From positions 47,031-111,030 of the forward strand of contig JAAVWC010000015.1 in NCBI GenBank assembly GCA_023910675.1: a DNA stretch of 64,000 nt, in the 5' to 3' direction. Each line of letters opens with the position of its first letter. The stretch's first letter is position 1. Source of the DNA: Gemmatimonas sp. (GTDB lineage Bacteria; Gemmatimonadota; Gemmatimonadetes; Gemmatimonadales; Gemmatimonadaceae). The notes under the pieces are model-generated. The model saw nothing but the letters and a program-made list of their open reading frames with translations, made no database searches and was not told the origin of the DNA. Shown here one piece after another: positions 55,066 through 62,819 of the stretch. The position numbers and the translations under genes were made by a program.

Positions 55066-56094
55066 ATGTCCCAGAAGGCAATTCCTTATCGGGCGCCCCG
55101 CGTGGCGGCGCTGCTGACGCTGTGCGCCGGACTGGCCGCCTGTGAACAGCCCGTGGCGCAGTGGGTCGACCCGTCCCCCGTCGCGACGGGCATGCCGTCC
55201 CCACTCGCCCACCCGCCCTTCACCCCCTACGACAGCACCCTGCGCGAGGGGACGGCCGAAGCGCAGTTCCTCCTCACACAGGACCAATTGCGCGAGTTGG
55301 GCGCGGTGACGCTCCTGGCGGGAGCGCTCGACTCGCTGAGTGCGTCGCGCGCGTCGTTGAGTGCCGTGGCGAGTCTGCCGCCCATGCAAATGGCGCCGGC
55401 CCCGACGGCCTCGCTGGGCGACAGCGACACGCCCGCCGATTCGCTCCGGTGCGCGCGCTCACTGCGACTGGCCATCGCGGTCGGCCGCGGCCGCGTGGCC
55501 ACGTGGTGGCGCCGGGCTCCCGGCGGGCGCGTGCATCTGGTCGCTGCGTGGCGCGATACCATTCCCGCGGAATCGCGGCTCGGGGCGTGGCGCGGACCCA
55601 TCATGGTCGACACGCTCGATCAGGGACCGCGCGATGCGCAGGCGTCGGATCGTGGGGCCTATGGATGCGCCCGTCCGGCGCCAAGTCTCGCGGTGGACCG
55701 TCTCAACGGATATGTGCACGTCGCGTACGCGCTGACGGGTCCGGAAGGGCCCGGAGTGTTCTATGCGCACCAGATGGACCCGCGCGCCGGCTTTGAGCCG
55801 CCGGTGGCGGTTCTCTATGGCGAGCGACTGGGCGAGGCGCGGGTGGCCTCGCACGGCGAGCTGGTGGCGGTGGCGTACGAAGACCCCAACAGTCGCGGAC
55901 GGGTCATGACGAGTGTCGCCATTTCGCGCACCGCGGGGCATCTCTTCGAAGAGCGTCTCGCTGCAAGCGGGGGGACCACCGCGCGTGACCCGTACGTCGC
56001 CGTGCGCGGCAAGGCGGTGGTGGTGGGGTGGAGCGACTTCGGCACCGCGACGGCGGAGCCAGTGTTCACGATTCGCCGCGCTATTCTTCGCTGA
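55066..56094 (+). CDS. Lipoprotein of unknown function
   Basis: The 342-aa product from the ATG at 55066 starts with a lipoprotein signal (LTLCAGLAACEQ, lipobox LAAC). An upstream GTG at 55039 is less likely. The second half (about residue 180 on) reads like sialidase/exo-alpha type or BNR propeller strands: SLAVDRLNGYVHVAYALTG, VFYAHQMDPRAGF, DPYVAVRGKAVVVGWSDF. No catalytic motif is recognised. It stands between the divergent P5C dehydrogenase and the codirectional endonuclease IV gene (56 bp gap). Confidence 0.6.
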   Translation: MSQKAIPYRAPRVAALLTLCAGLAACEQPVAQWVDPSPVATGMPSPLAHPPFTPYDSTLREGTAEAQFLLTQDQLRELGAVTLLAGALDSLSASRASLSAVASLPPMQMAPAPTASLGDSDTPADSLRCARSLRLAIAVGRGRVATWWRRAPGGRVHLVAAWRDTIPAESRLGAWRGPIMVDTLDQGPRDAQASDRGAYGCARPAPSLAVDRLNGYVHVAYALTGPEGPGVFYAHQMDPRAGFEPPVAVLYGERLGEARVASHGELVAVAYEDPNSRGRVMTSVAISRTAGHLFEERLAASGGTTARDPYVAVRGKAVVVGWSDFGTATAEPVFTIRRAILR

Positions 56095-56149
56095 CGATGG
56101 GTTGTCGTCTCCCGTCGCCAGGTTTCCGTTCTTGATCCAGGAACTTCGC

Positions 56150-57049
56150 ATGCTTCACATCGGCGCCCATTGCATCGACCGCGGCGGCATTCCCATGGCG
56201 GCCCGGCGCGCCGGCAATGGCGGCATGCAGGCCCTGCAGATTTTCAGTGCGATCCCCAAGTACTACAACGACAAGGTGGGCGTGAAGCCCGACCGCGTGG
56301 CGCGCTTCCGCGAGGCACTCAGCGACGCGGGGATCAAGCCTGAGCACGTCATCGTGCACGCGGCCTACGTCCTCAATTGCGCGACGCCCGACGAGGAGAA
56401 ATGGGGGCGCGCGGCCGCCGGCCTGGCGAAGGAATTCGAGCGGTCGACAGCGCTGGGTGTCGGCGGCGTCTGTTTTCACCCAGGGGCAGCCACGACGGGC
56501 GATCGCGACGAGGCGTGCGCGCGTGTGAGTGAAGCGATGCGCCGGGCGCTGGCGGTGGTGCCGGAGAGTCACACGCGTCTGCTCATCGAGAACACGGCAG
56601 GCGCCGGTACCACCGTGGGGCGCACGCCCGAAGAGGTCGCGCTGATGTTGCAGGGCATTCCGGCCGAGCAGCGGCATCGCACCGGCTACGGGCTCGACAC
56701 CTGCCACCTCTTTGCCTCCGGCTTCCCGATTTCCGCGTCGCGGGAGGCGCTCACGGGCGTGCTGGACGCGTTCGAGGCGGCCACGGGGGAGCCACCCGCC
56801 TTCCTGCATCTGAATGACAGTGAAGGGGCGCTCGGCTCCAACAAGGACCGCCATGCCCTCATCGGTGAGGGGCTCATTGGCGCGACGCCATTCGGGTGGC
56901 TGCTGCAGGACCGCCGAGCGCAGGGGATTCCGCTCATTCTCGAAACGCCGCAGGAGGTGTCTGAGGTCGGTGAGGAGGATGCCACGCCCGATCCGTGGGA
57001 CGTGAGCAGCGTGGCGCTCCTGCGACAACTGGCGCGCGAGACCGCGTGA
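56150..57049 (+). CDS. nfo: Endonuclease IV (AP endonuclease)
   Basis: This 299-aa DNA repair enzyme has the family 2 AP-endonuclease metal-binding blocks: IVHAAYVLNCA, VCFHPGAATTGD, RLLIENTAGAGTTVG, YGLDTCHLFASGFP, FLHLNDSEGALGSNKDRHAL, and a final LILETPQ. The trinuclear zinc site appears complete. It cuts the backbone 5' of abasic sites in base excision repair. The start is the ATG at 56150 with AGGA nine bases upstream. Length is normal for the family. Confidence 0.93.
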   Translation: MLHIGAHCIDRGGIPMAARRAGNGGMQALQIFSAIPKYYNDKVGVKPDRVARFREALSDAGIKPEHVIVHAAYVLNCATPDEEKWGRAAAGLAKEFERSTALGVGGVCFHPGAATTGDRDEACARVSEAMRRALAVVPESHTRLLIENTAGAGTTVGRTPEEVALMLQGIPAEQRHRTGYGLDTCHLFASGFPISASREALTGVLDAFEAATGEPPAFLHLNDSEGALGSNKDRHALIGEGLIGATPFGWLLQDRRAQGIPLILETPQEVSEVGEEDATPDPWDVSSVALLRQLARETA

Positions 57050-57378
57050 TGAACACGCGTGCGCGACGTGTGGCGCGGCCGGGGCACAACACATTTTGTG
57101 GGTATGCACATGGCGTCCCGTCGTGCGTGGCGCGCGCAACGTGGGCGAATTCGCGGGCTGTTCCGAGCGAAAAAAAGGGCGCCTCAGAGGGGAGAAATGA
57201 AAAAAGTTGGCAAAAAAGCGTGTTTTTCAGAGGGAAAACGCTAAATCCACTATTGCGCGACCTACGCGCGATTGTAGTTTGTGCCCGTCCGCGAAGCGTG
57301 TGACGTCTTCGCGCGATCTGTCGAGATCATTTCGGTTGCTCGACGCGACCCTCACGGTCACCACTCTCAGGAGACGAC
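57050..57378. other. AT-rich intergenic leader before the SWIB gene
   Basis: This 329-bp gap is unusually rich in A and T for the region, with several A runs (57171-57216) and an imperfect hairpin at 57217-57242 (AGCG...CGCT). No coding frame with convincing start was seen. It probably holds the promoter and leader of the SWIB protein gene; I could not fix a -35/-10 pair. Confidence 0.5.
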
Positions 57379-57807
57379 ATGGCCGCTGCGAAAAAGTCCG
57401 CGAAGAAGGCTGCACCCAAGAAGGCTGCCAAGAAGGCCCCGGCCAAGAAGGCCGCTGCGAAGAAGGCTCCGGCCAAGAAGGCCGCTCCCGCCAAGAAGGC
57501 GGCGCCGGCCAAGAAGGCGGCGGTGAAGAAGGCGCCGGCCAAGAAGGCGGCCAAGCGCGCCCCGAACGCGGCATTCATGAAGCCACTCACCCCGAGCGCC
57601 GAACTCGCCGCAATCGTCGGCGAAAAGGGACTTCCGCGCACGGAAGTCGTGAAGAAGCTCTGGGTCTACATCAAGAAGAACGGCCTGCAGGATCAGAAGA
57701 ACAAGCGCCAGATCAACGCCGACGACAAGCTCAAGAAGGTGTTCGGCGGCAAGGCCTCGGTCAGCATGTTCGACATGACCAAGCTGGTCTCCAAGCACCT
57801 GTCGTAA
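57379..57807 (+). CDS. SWIB-domain protein with histone H1-like Lys/Ala-rich N-terminus
   Basis: This 142-aa protein joins an N-terminal tail of about 60 residues made almost only of Lys, Ala and Pro (repeated AKKAPAKKA) to a SWIB/MDM2 domain (FMKPLTPSAELAAIVGEKGL, VVKKLWVYIKKNGLQD, LKKVFGGKASVSMFDMTKLV). The tail resembles histone H1 and should bind DNA without sequence preference. The SWIB half may dimerise or bind proteins. Similar fusions occur in several bacterial phyla, including chlamydiae, as nucleoid proteins. The start has AGGAG eight bases upstream and a strong terminator follows, implying high expression. Confidence 0.9.
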   Translation: MAAAKKSAKKAAPKKAAKKAPAKKAAAKKAPAKKAAPAKKAAPAKKAAVKKAPAKKAAKRAPNAAFMKPLTPSAELAAIVGEKGLPRTEVVKKLWVYIKKNGLQDQKNKRQINADDKLKKVFGGKASVSMFDMTKLVSKHLS

Positions 57808-57831
57808 CTCCCGACCGGTGGTTGCGTAGGG

Positions 57832-57861
57832 AAGGGGCGCGTCTCACGGGACGCGCCCCTT
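57832..57861 (+). terminator. Intrinsic terminator after the SWIB gene
   Basis: A 12-bp perfect GC-rich stem (57832-57843 with 57850-57861) and 6-nt loop, followed by T-rich sequence (TTTAGATTT), lies 25 bp after the SWIB stop. Confidence 0.75.
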
Positions 57862-57902
57862 TAGATTTCCGGTATTCGCCGTCCGGCGCCCCGGACATCG
57901 CA

Positions 57903-58730
57903 GTGATCCATCTACCCGTCCCGCCTGTGGCCTCGAAGAAGTCTGCCTCCGATCGTTCCACCAGTGGTAACTCGGTCTCCTCGCTGCGGAGCGGCAAGTC
58001 GGCCCCCGCCTCCAGCGGGCCGTCCAACTTGTGGGAGAACATCAAGGCGGTGCTGGTGACGGTGGCGTTCTTCCTCGTCATGCGCACCTTCCTCATCGAG
58101 GCCTACCGTATTCCGTCGGGCTCCATGATCCCCACGCTGCTGGTGGGCGACTGGCTCTTCGTGAACAAGCTCGCGTATGGCCCACACGTGCCGTTCACGA
58201 GCATCAATCTCCCGGGCTACGACGAACCCGAGCGTGGTGATGTTGTCGTCTTCGTCTCCCCTGACCAGGTCGATCAGCCGGAAGATCCCAACCCGACGCT
58301 TGTGAAGCGGCTGGTGGCGGTGGCTGGTGACACGGTGTGGATGCGCGGCGGGTTGTTCTATGTCAACGGCATGCCGCAGCGTCAGGGCTTCGGGGCCAAT
58401 GAAAACCCCAAGGGCGACGGCGGCTTTTCGCATCCGCTCTTCCAGTGGCAGAAGCCGTTCGAAGTGCGCGGGACGTCGGCGGGTGACCCGCCGGCGCAGC
58501 CGACGCTCGACGACTGGGGCCCGCTCGTCGTGCCGGCCGGCAAGCTGTTCATGCTTGGCGACAACCGCTACGACTCCAAGGACGGCCGCTACTGGGGCTT
58601 CGTCCCGCGTGAGAATGTGCGCGGGCGTCCGGTGTTCGTGTACTACTCGTATCGGGCCGACGAGAGCGACCGTCCGCTGCCGTTCATCACGGATATCCGG
58701 TGGGGACGGATCGGGACGATCATCCGCTGA
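57903..58730 (+). CDS. lepB: Signal peptidase I
   Basis: This 275-aa type I signal peptidase has a Ser-rich cytoplasmic N-terminus, one membrane helix (about residues 44-64, ending LIEAYRI), the catalytic Ser in IPSGSMIPTLLVGDW, the catalytic Lys in NPTLVKRLVAVAGD, and the C-terminal GDNRYDSKDGRYWGFVP box. It removes signal peptides from the many exported proteins encoded here. The start is a GTG at 57903 or 57927; neither has a strong Shine-Dalgarno. It follows the SWIB terminator and precedes an esterase gene by 28 bp. Confidence 0.93.
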   Translation: MIHLPVPPVASKKSASDRSTSGNSVSSLRSGKSAPASSGPSNLWENIKAVLVTVAFFLVMRTFLIEAYRIPSGSMIPTLLVGDWLFVNKLAYGPHVPFTSINLPGYDEPERGDVVVFVSPDQVDQPEDPNPTLVKRLVAVAGDTVWMRGGLFYVNGMPQRQGFGANENPKGDGGFSHPLFQWQKPFEVRGTSAGDPPAQPTLDDWGPLVVPAGKLFMLGDNRYDSKDGRYWGFVPRENVRGRPVFVYYSYRADESDRPLPFITDIRWGRIGTIIR

Positions 58731-58758
58731 TCCGCTCACTTTTCGTCCTCTCTCCGTC

Positions 58759-59784
58759 ATGATGCGAACGACTCTTCGCCAGGTCGTGCTCGGGACCTCA
58801 CTGCTGGTGTGTTCGGCGGTGGGTTCTGCCCCGTTGGCTGCGCAAGCTGCGCCCGCATCGCCCATCGCGGCCGGCACCGTCCGCACCGACACTCTCTGGG
58901 CGCAGTCGCTTGGCGTGAAGAAGTCGCTCACGGTGTATCTGCCGCCGTCGTACGGCCGCGGCACGCAGCGCTACCCGCTGCTGGTGCTGCTGCACGGCAA
59001 GAGCGGGAACGAGCGCGACTGGATCAACGCCGGGACGTTGCATCGCATCATGGATTCGCTCGTGGCGGCGGGTGGCAAGGAGGCGATCATCGCCATGCCC
59101 GACGGCGACGATGGCTGGTACACCACGTGGGCCACGCTCCCTGACGCCGGCTGCGCCGCTGACACGGTGCGCCGCGAACCCGCCGCGAGTTTCTGTGTCC
59201 CCTGGCCGCACTACGACGATTATGTCGCGCATGACATCGTCTCGCACATGGACCGCACCTATCGTACGCGTGGCACGCGCGACAGCCGCGGCATTGCCGG
59301 CTTGAGCATGGGGGGCTACGGCGCGATCACTCTCGCGCTGGCGTATCCCGACGTGTTCGCCGCCGCCTCGAGTCATTCGGGGGTGTTGTCACCGCGCTTG
59401 CGCAGTGGTGCGCTCCCCACCAATCCCGACCGTTACGCGCGCACCACCGCCGCACTGGCCACGGGGGCCCGTCAGTTGTGGCCCAATCTGCGCGCCGTCT
59501 TTGGTACCGACACGCTCGCGTGGCGCGGCCGCGACCCCGCGATCCTGGCCGAACGATTGGCCGCGCGCGTGCGGCGCGGCGAGGCCGCGTGGCCGGCGCT
59601 GCGCTTCGATATCGGTGTGGAGGATACGTGGTTGCCCCATAACCGCGACTTTGACGCGTCGCTCACTCGGCTCGGTGTGGTGCACGACTACCGCGAATAC
59701 CCGGGAGCGCACACGTGGGCGTACTGGAGGTTGCACGTCAGGGAAAGCGTGGCGTTTTTGCTGTCGGTACTGCGGTTGGGGTGA
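58759..59784 (+). CDS. Exported esterase D/tributyrin-esterase-like alpha/beta hydrolase
   Basis: This 341-aa enzyme has a signal peptide (cleavage near APLAAQA), an oxyanion-region motif LLVLLHGKSGNERDW, the nucleophile elbow GIAGLSMGGYGAI (Ser) and the late His in YPGAHTWAYW; a loop with Cys pairs sits in the middle. It resembles esterase D and mycolyltransferase-type carboxylic ester hydrolases. The substrate is not known. Its stop codon at 59784 touches the first unit of the 14-bp repeat array, which may mark the insertion point of that element. Confidence 0.87.
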   Translation: MMRTTLRQVVLGTSLLVCSAVGSAPLAAQAAPASPIAAGTVRTDTLWAQSLGVKKSLTVYLPPSYGRGTQRYPLLVLLHGKSGNERDWINAGTLHRIMDSLVAAGGKEAIIAMPDGDDGWYTTWATLPDAGCAADTVRREPAASFCVPWPHYDDYVAHDIVSHMDRTYRTRGTRDSRGIAGLSMGGYGAITLALAYPDVFAAASSHSGVLSPRLRSGALPTNPDRYARTTAALATGARQLWPNLRAVFGTDTLAWRGRDPAILAERLAARVRRGEAAWPALRFDIGVEDTWLPHNRDFDASLTRLGVVHDYREYPGAHTWAYWRLHVRESVAFLLSVLRLG

Positions 59785-60006
59785 ACTACGGGAGGGGAAC
59801 TACGGGAGGGGAACTACGGGAGGGCAACCACGACCCCGCGACTACGACCCCGCGACTACGACCCCGCGACTACGCCCCGCGACTACGACCCCGCGACTAC
59901 GACCCCGCGACTACGACCCCGCGACTACGACCCCGCGACTACGACCCCGCGACTACGACCCCGCGACTACGACCCCGCGACTACGACCCCGCGACCACGA
60001 CCCATC
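59784..60006. repeat. 14-bp tandem repeat array, left of the S23 gene
   Basis: Sixteen units, almost all exactly 14 bp apart (one of 13 bp), begin at the esterase stop. The first three are of type ACTACGGGAGGGGA; the rest are ACTACGACCCCGCG or close variants with ACCACG. The two types share ACTACG. Because 14 is not a multiple of three, all plus frames read the same repeating peptide; these are not genes. Confidence 0.95.
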
Positions 60007-60016
60007 GACCACCTGG

Positions 60017-60397
60017 TTAGGCGTAGTGTTTCTCTTGGGCATCGCGCTCTTCGATGGCCCTGATGAGTCTGTGGAGCATGGTGCAGACGACGGTGCGGGT
60101 GCCTTGGCAGGCTATGTAGCGGCTGCGCGGAATGGCGCGCGCGTCAATGGCGGTTTCGAGGTGTACGCCGAGTTCGTCGGCGGAACCGCGGGCAATGCGG
60201 AGGAAATGGAGCGACTGCGCGGTGGACGTTTGTCGCGCCCCTTCGGCGATGTTGGCCGGAATCGAATCCGCCGCCGCCAGCATCTGCGCGCGTAACGACG
60301 GGACCCGACGGCAATCCATCTGGTCCGCGAGCGCATGAACCACTTCATTCAAGGTGCGCGCCGCCTGGCGCACTCGGAGTGTGCGTAAATCGTACAT
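60017..60397 (-). CDS. Four-helix-bundle protein of the S23/IVP (bAvd-like) family
   Basis: A 126-aa helical protein. The family signature is clear: LAAADSIPANIAEGARQTS then FLRIARGSADELGVHLETA, which in relatives form the core of a pentameric four-helix bundle. Relatives are encoded in 23S rRNA intervening sequences or act as accessory nucleic-acid-binding proteins of diversity-generating retroelements; no rRNA or reverse transcriptase is near. The gene is enclosed between two arrays of a 14-bp repeat, in the intergenic region between the esterase and a membrane protein, so it looks like the cargo of a small mobile unit. Confidence 0.82.
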   Translation of the reverse strand: MYDLRTLRVRQAARTLNEVVHALADQMDCRRVPSLRAQMLAAADSIPANIAEGARQTSTAQSLHFLRIARGSADELGVHLETAIDARAIPRSRYIACQGTRTVVCTMLHRLIRAIEERDAQEKHYA

Positions 60398-60462
60398 GCG
60401 TCACGGTACAACCGGCGATTCGCTCACGTATCACCAATCGAACGCCAGCATCACCAAAACAC

Positions 60463-60644
60463 CCCCGTAGTTGCCCTCCCGTAGTTCCCCTCCCGTAGTT
60501 CCCCTCCCGTAGTCCCCCTCCCGTAGTCCCCCTCCCGTAGTTCCCCTCCCGTAGTCCCCCTCCCGTAGTCCCCCTCCCGTAGTCCCCCTCCCGTAGTCCC
60601 CCTCCCGTAGTCCCCCTCCCGTAGTCCCCCTCCCGTAGTTCCTC
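60463..60644. repeat. 14-bp tandem repeat array, right of the S23 gene
   Basis: Thirteen units spaced exactly 14 bp (CGTAGT at 60466 and every 14 bases to 60634), of type CGTAGTCCCCCTCC or CGTAGTTCCCCTCC. Read on the minus strand they are ACTACGGGAGGGGG, the same type as the first three units of the left array but in the opposite direction. Confidence 0.95.
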
Positions 60645-60715
60645 CCCAACCGCAGTGACGCCCAGCGCCCGTTTCCGCTATGGTGCGCCCCTCACTTCGG
60701 CCGTACCTTCCCCCG

Positions 60716-61213
60716 ATGTCCCGTTTCTTCCCGCGCGACGTCATCCACTGGGGTGAAGAGAAGCTCCACCCGCTGCGCGCCTTCGCCATTCGCACCATCG
60801 AGCCGGCCGGCATCACGGGCCTCGTGCTCCGCGTCTGGCGTGCCGTCATTCTCGGGAGCGGGAGCTGGCTCTTTTTTGTCGGCGGCCTCACCGCGGGCGT
60901 GCTCTTCCTCTGCGGCATGCTCACCTGGCACCTCGGGAACTATCCCGTCAGGCGCTGGCCGCTGCGCGCGCTCGCCTTTCTCGTCATCGAGCTCGCCGTC
61001 GAAATGGGCATGAGCTCCGTGCTCATCGTCTTCGGGCGCGAACGCTATGGCTCACAGATCGCCACGTGGGGCGACTGGTGGCCCATGGCCGGACAGGCGC
61101 TCTGGCAGCGCACGCTCAGCGTGGCGCTGTTTACCGCGGTGCTCGCGCTCGTTGTGCAAATGGTCCGTCGCGCCGTGGATCAGCGTACGCCCGGGTCTGT
61201 TTCCCCTCACTGA
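60716..61213 (+). CDS. Small integral membrane protein of unknown function
   Basis: This 165-aa protein (ATG 60716; ATG 60680 would add 12 residues) starts SRFFPRDVIHWGEEKLHP and has three to four membrane helices (LILGSGSWLFFVGGLTAG-like, ALAFLVIELAVEMGMSSVLI, VALFTAVLALVVQMV). The C-terminus is basic. No family was recognised. It lies just right of the repeat array and left of a 13-bp repeat, upstream of the M24 peptidase gene on the same strand. Confidence 0.6.
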   Translation: MSRFFPRDVIHWGEEKLHPLRAFAIRTIEPAGITGLVLRVWRAVILGSGSWLFFVGGLTAGVLFLCGMLTWHLGNYPVRRWPLRALAFLVIELAVEMGMSSVLIVFGRERYGSQIATWGDWWPMAGQALWQRTLSVALFTAVLALVVQMVRRAVDQRTPGSVSPH

Positions 61214-61216
61214 CGC

Positions 61217-61281
61217 GCCACCGGCGTGTGCCACCGGCGTGTGCCACCGGCGTGTGCCACCGGCGTGCGCCACCGGCACAC
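61217..61281. repeat. 13-bp tandem repeat
   Basis: Five head-to-tail 13-bp units of GCCACCGGCGTGT type (the last two with changes) fill the gap between the membrane protein and the M24 peptidase. The final GGCACACGCC is the reverse complement of the unit's GGCGTGTGCC, so the end can fold back. Confidence 0.9.
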
Positions 61282-61321
61282 GCCGCAGCCGAAGGCTCTC
61301 TCCCACCTCGTGCCCCGACTC

Positions 61322-62743
61322 ATGCGCCCGTTGCCTGTTCTGCTGCTTGCTGCCGTCCTGCCCTACACGGTCAACGCGCAGCCCATCGCGTTCCCCGTCT
61401 CGAAAGGAACGCGCACGTCCGGATCGCCAGCGGCCGATACGCTGCGCCCCTTCGGTCTCCTGCGTGATCAGGCGTTTCAGCAGCAGCGGTGGTTCGAGCT
61501 GCGCATGGAGCGCACGCTCCCCATGCTCATGCGCCGGGAGGGCGTGGACATGTGGGTCGTGCCCATGCGTGAGTACAACGAAGACCCGCTCTTCAAGGCC
61601 ATCACGTCGCCGACGACGTTCGCGGCCCGTCGGCGCACCATCTACGTCTTCTTCGATCGTGGTGCGCAGGGGGTGGAGCGCATCGCGCTCGGCGGCACGT
61701 CGCAGGGGAATGTGTTCAAGGCCGTGCGCAGCATGAAGCCGGTGCCGCAACCGGCCGCCGGAAGCCGCGGTAACGAGCGGCAGGCGGAACTGTGGGGCGA
61801 CGAGCAGTGGAGCGTCCTCAAACAGGTTATCGAAGAGCGCAAACCGAAGAAGATTGCGATCAACACGTCGCGGATCTTCGCCTTTGCCGATGGACTCTCG
61901 AGCGGCGAAAAGGAAGGCATGCTGCAGGCACTCGGCGCGCCGTGGACGTCGAAGATCGTGAACGCGGAAGCGCTTGCGGTAGACCTCATTGCCGCACGGC
62001 AACCGGAAGAAGAAGCGGCATTCACGGAGCTCAATCGGGTCGCGTGGGCCATCATCAGCGAAGCGTTTTCGAACAAGGTCATCACGCCCGGGGTGACGAA
62101 GGCGGATGACGTCGTCTGGTGGATGCGTCAGCGGCTCGCCGATCTCGGACTGTCGACCTGGTTCCAGCCCAGTGTGGAGGTGCAGCGCGCGTTCGGCAGC
62201 CCGGAGCTCGTGGGGGTGAATCCCACCATTCTCAAAGGCGACGTGCTGCACTGCGATTTCGGCGTGACGGCGCTCGGCCTCAACACCGACACGCAGCACA
62301 TGGGCTACGTCCTCAACGACGGGGAAACGGAGGTGCCGGCCGGCCTGCGCAAAGCCCTCGCCAATTCCAACCGACTGCAGGACCTCACCCTCGAAGAGCT
62401 CAAGCCGGGGCGCACGGGGAACGACGTGCTCAAGGCCGTGCTCGCGCGCATGCGCGCCGAAAAGATCGACGGGACCGAGTACTCGCACCCCATCGGCCTG
62501 CACGGACATGGCGCCGGCGCGTTGATCGGGCTGTGGGATTATCAGGACGGCGTGCCGGGTCGCGGCGACCACAAGATCATTCCCGGCATGTGGTACTCCA
62601 TCGAGCTGCAGGCCACGACGCCGGTGCCGGAGTGGAACAACCAGCAGGTGCGGTCGGCGCAGGAAGAAGACGTGATCATCGATGCCAGCGGCAAGGTTCG
62701 CTGGGCGTTCGGCCGGCAGGCCACGTTTCACGTCGTGCGTTGA
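61322..62743 (+). CDS. Exported M24-family metallopeptidase (Xaa-Pro aminopeptidase-like)
   Basis: This 473-aa protein has a signal peptide (MRPLPVLLLAAVLPYTVNAQ), a creatinase-like N-terminal domain and a pita-bread catalytic domain with five metal ligands: Asp in VLHCDFGV, Asp in NTDTQHMGYV, His in GLHGHGAG, Glu in WYSIELQA and Glu in AQEEDVII. It should cleave N-terminal residues from peptides, perhaps before proline, in the periplasm. The ATG at 61322 lies after the 13-bp repeat. It is followed 76 bp downstream by the SPFH gene. Confidence 0.9.
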   Translation: MRPLPVLLLAAVLPYTVNAQPIAFPVSKGTRTSGSPAADTLRPFGLLRDQAFQQQRWFELRMERTLPMLMRREGVDMWVVPMREYNEDPLFKAITSPTTFAARRRTIYVFFDRGAQGVERIALGGTSQGNVFKAVRSMKPVPQPAAGSRGNERQAELWGDEQWSVLKQVIEERKPKKIAINTSRIFAFADGLSSGEKEGMLQALGAPWTSKIVNAEALAVDLIAARQPEEEAAFTELNRVAWAIISEAFSNKVITPGVTKADDVVWWMRQRLADLGLSTWFQPSVEVQRAFGSPELVGVNPTILKGDVLHCDFGVTALGLNTDTQHMGYVLNDGETEVPAGLRKALANSNRLQDLTLEELKPGRTGNDVLKAVLARMRAEKIDGTEYSHPIGLHGHGAGALIGLWDYQDGVPGRGDHKIIPGMWYSIELQATTPVPEWNNQQVRSAQEEDVIIDASGKVRWAFGRQATFHVVR

Positions 62744-62819
62744 TCGCGGCGTCGCGCCGACCGACACTTTCTGTCTGGCGCGTCCGTACATTGTCAAAAC
62801 CACTTAACCGGGAGCTCCC

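Noticed and set aside
57207..57902. Long frame running into lepB from upstream
   Set aside because: It is the out-of-frame reading of the SWIB gene; signal peptidase homology begins only after 57903.
59715..60020. Repeat-encoded proteins (RDYDPATTTPRL-type)
   Set aside because: The frames are open only because a 14-bp unit without stops reads through all three frames; no start signal or family match.
59784..60644. Possible CRISPR arrays
   Set aside because: Units are contiguous 14-bp tandem repeats without unique spacers and no cas genes are near.
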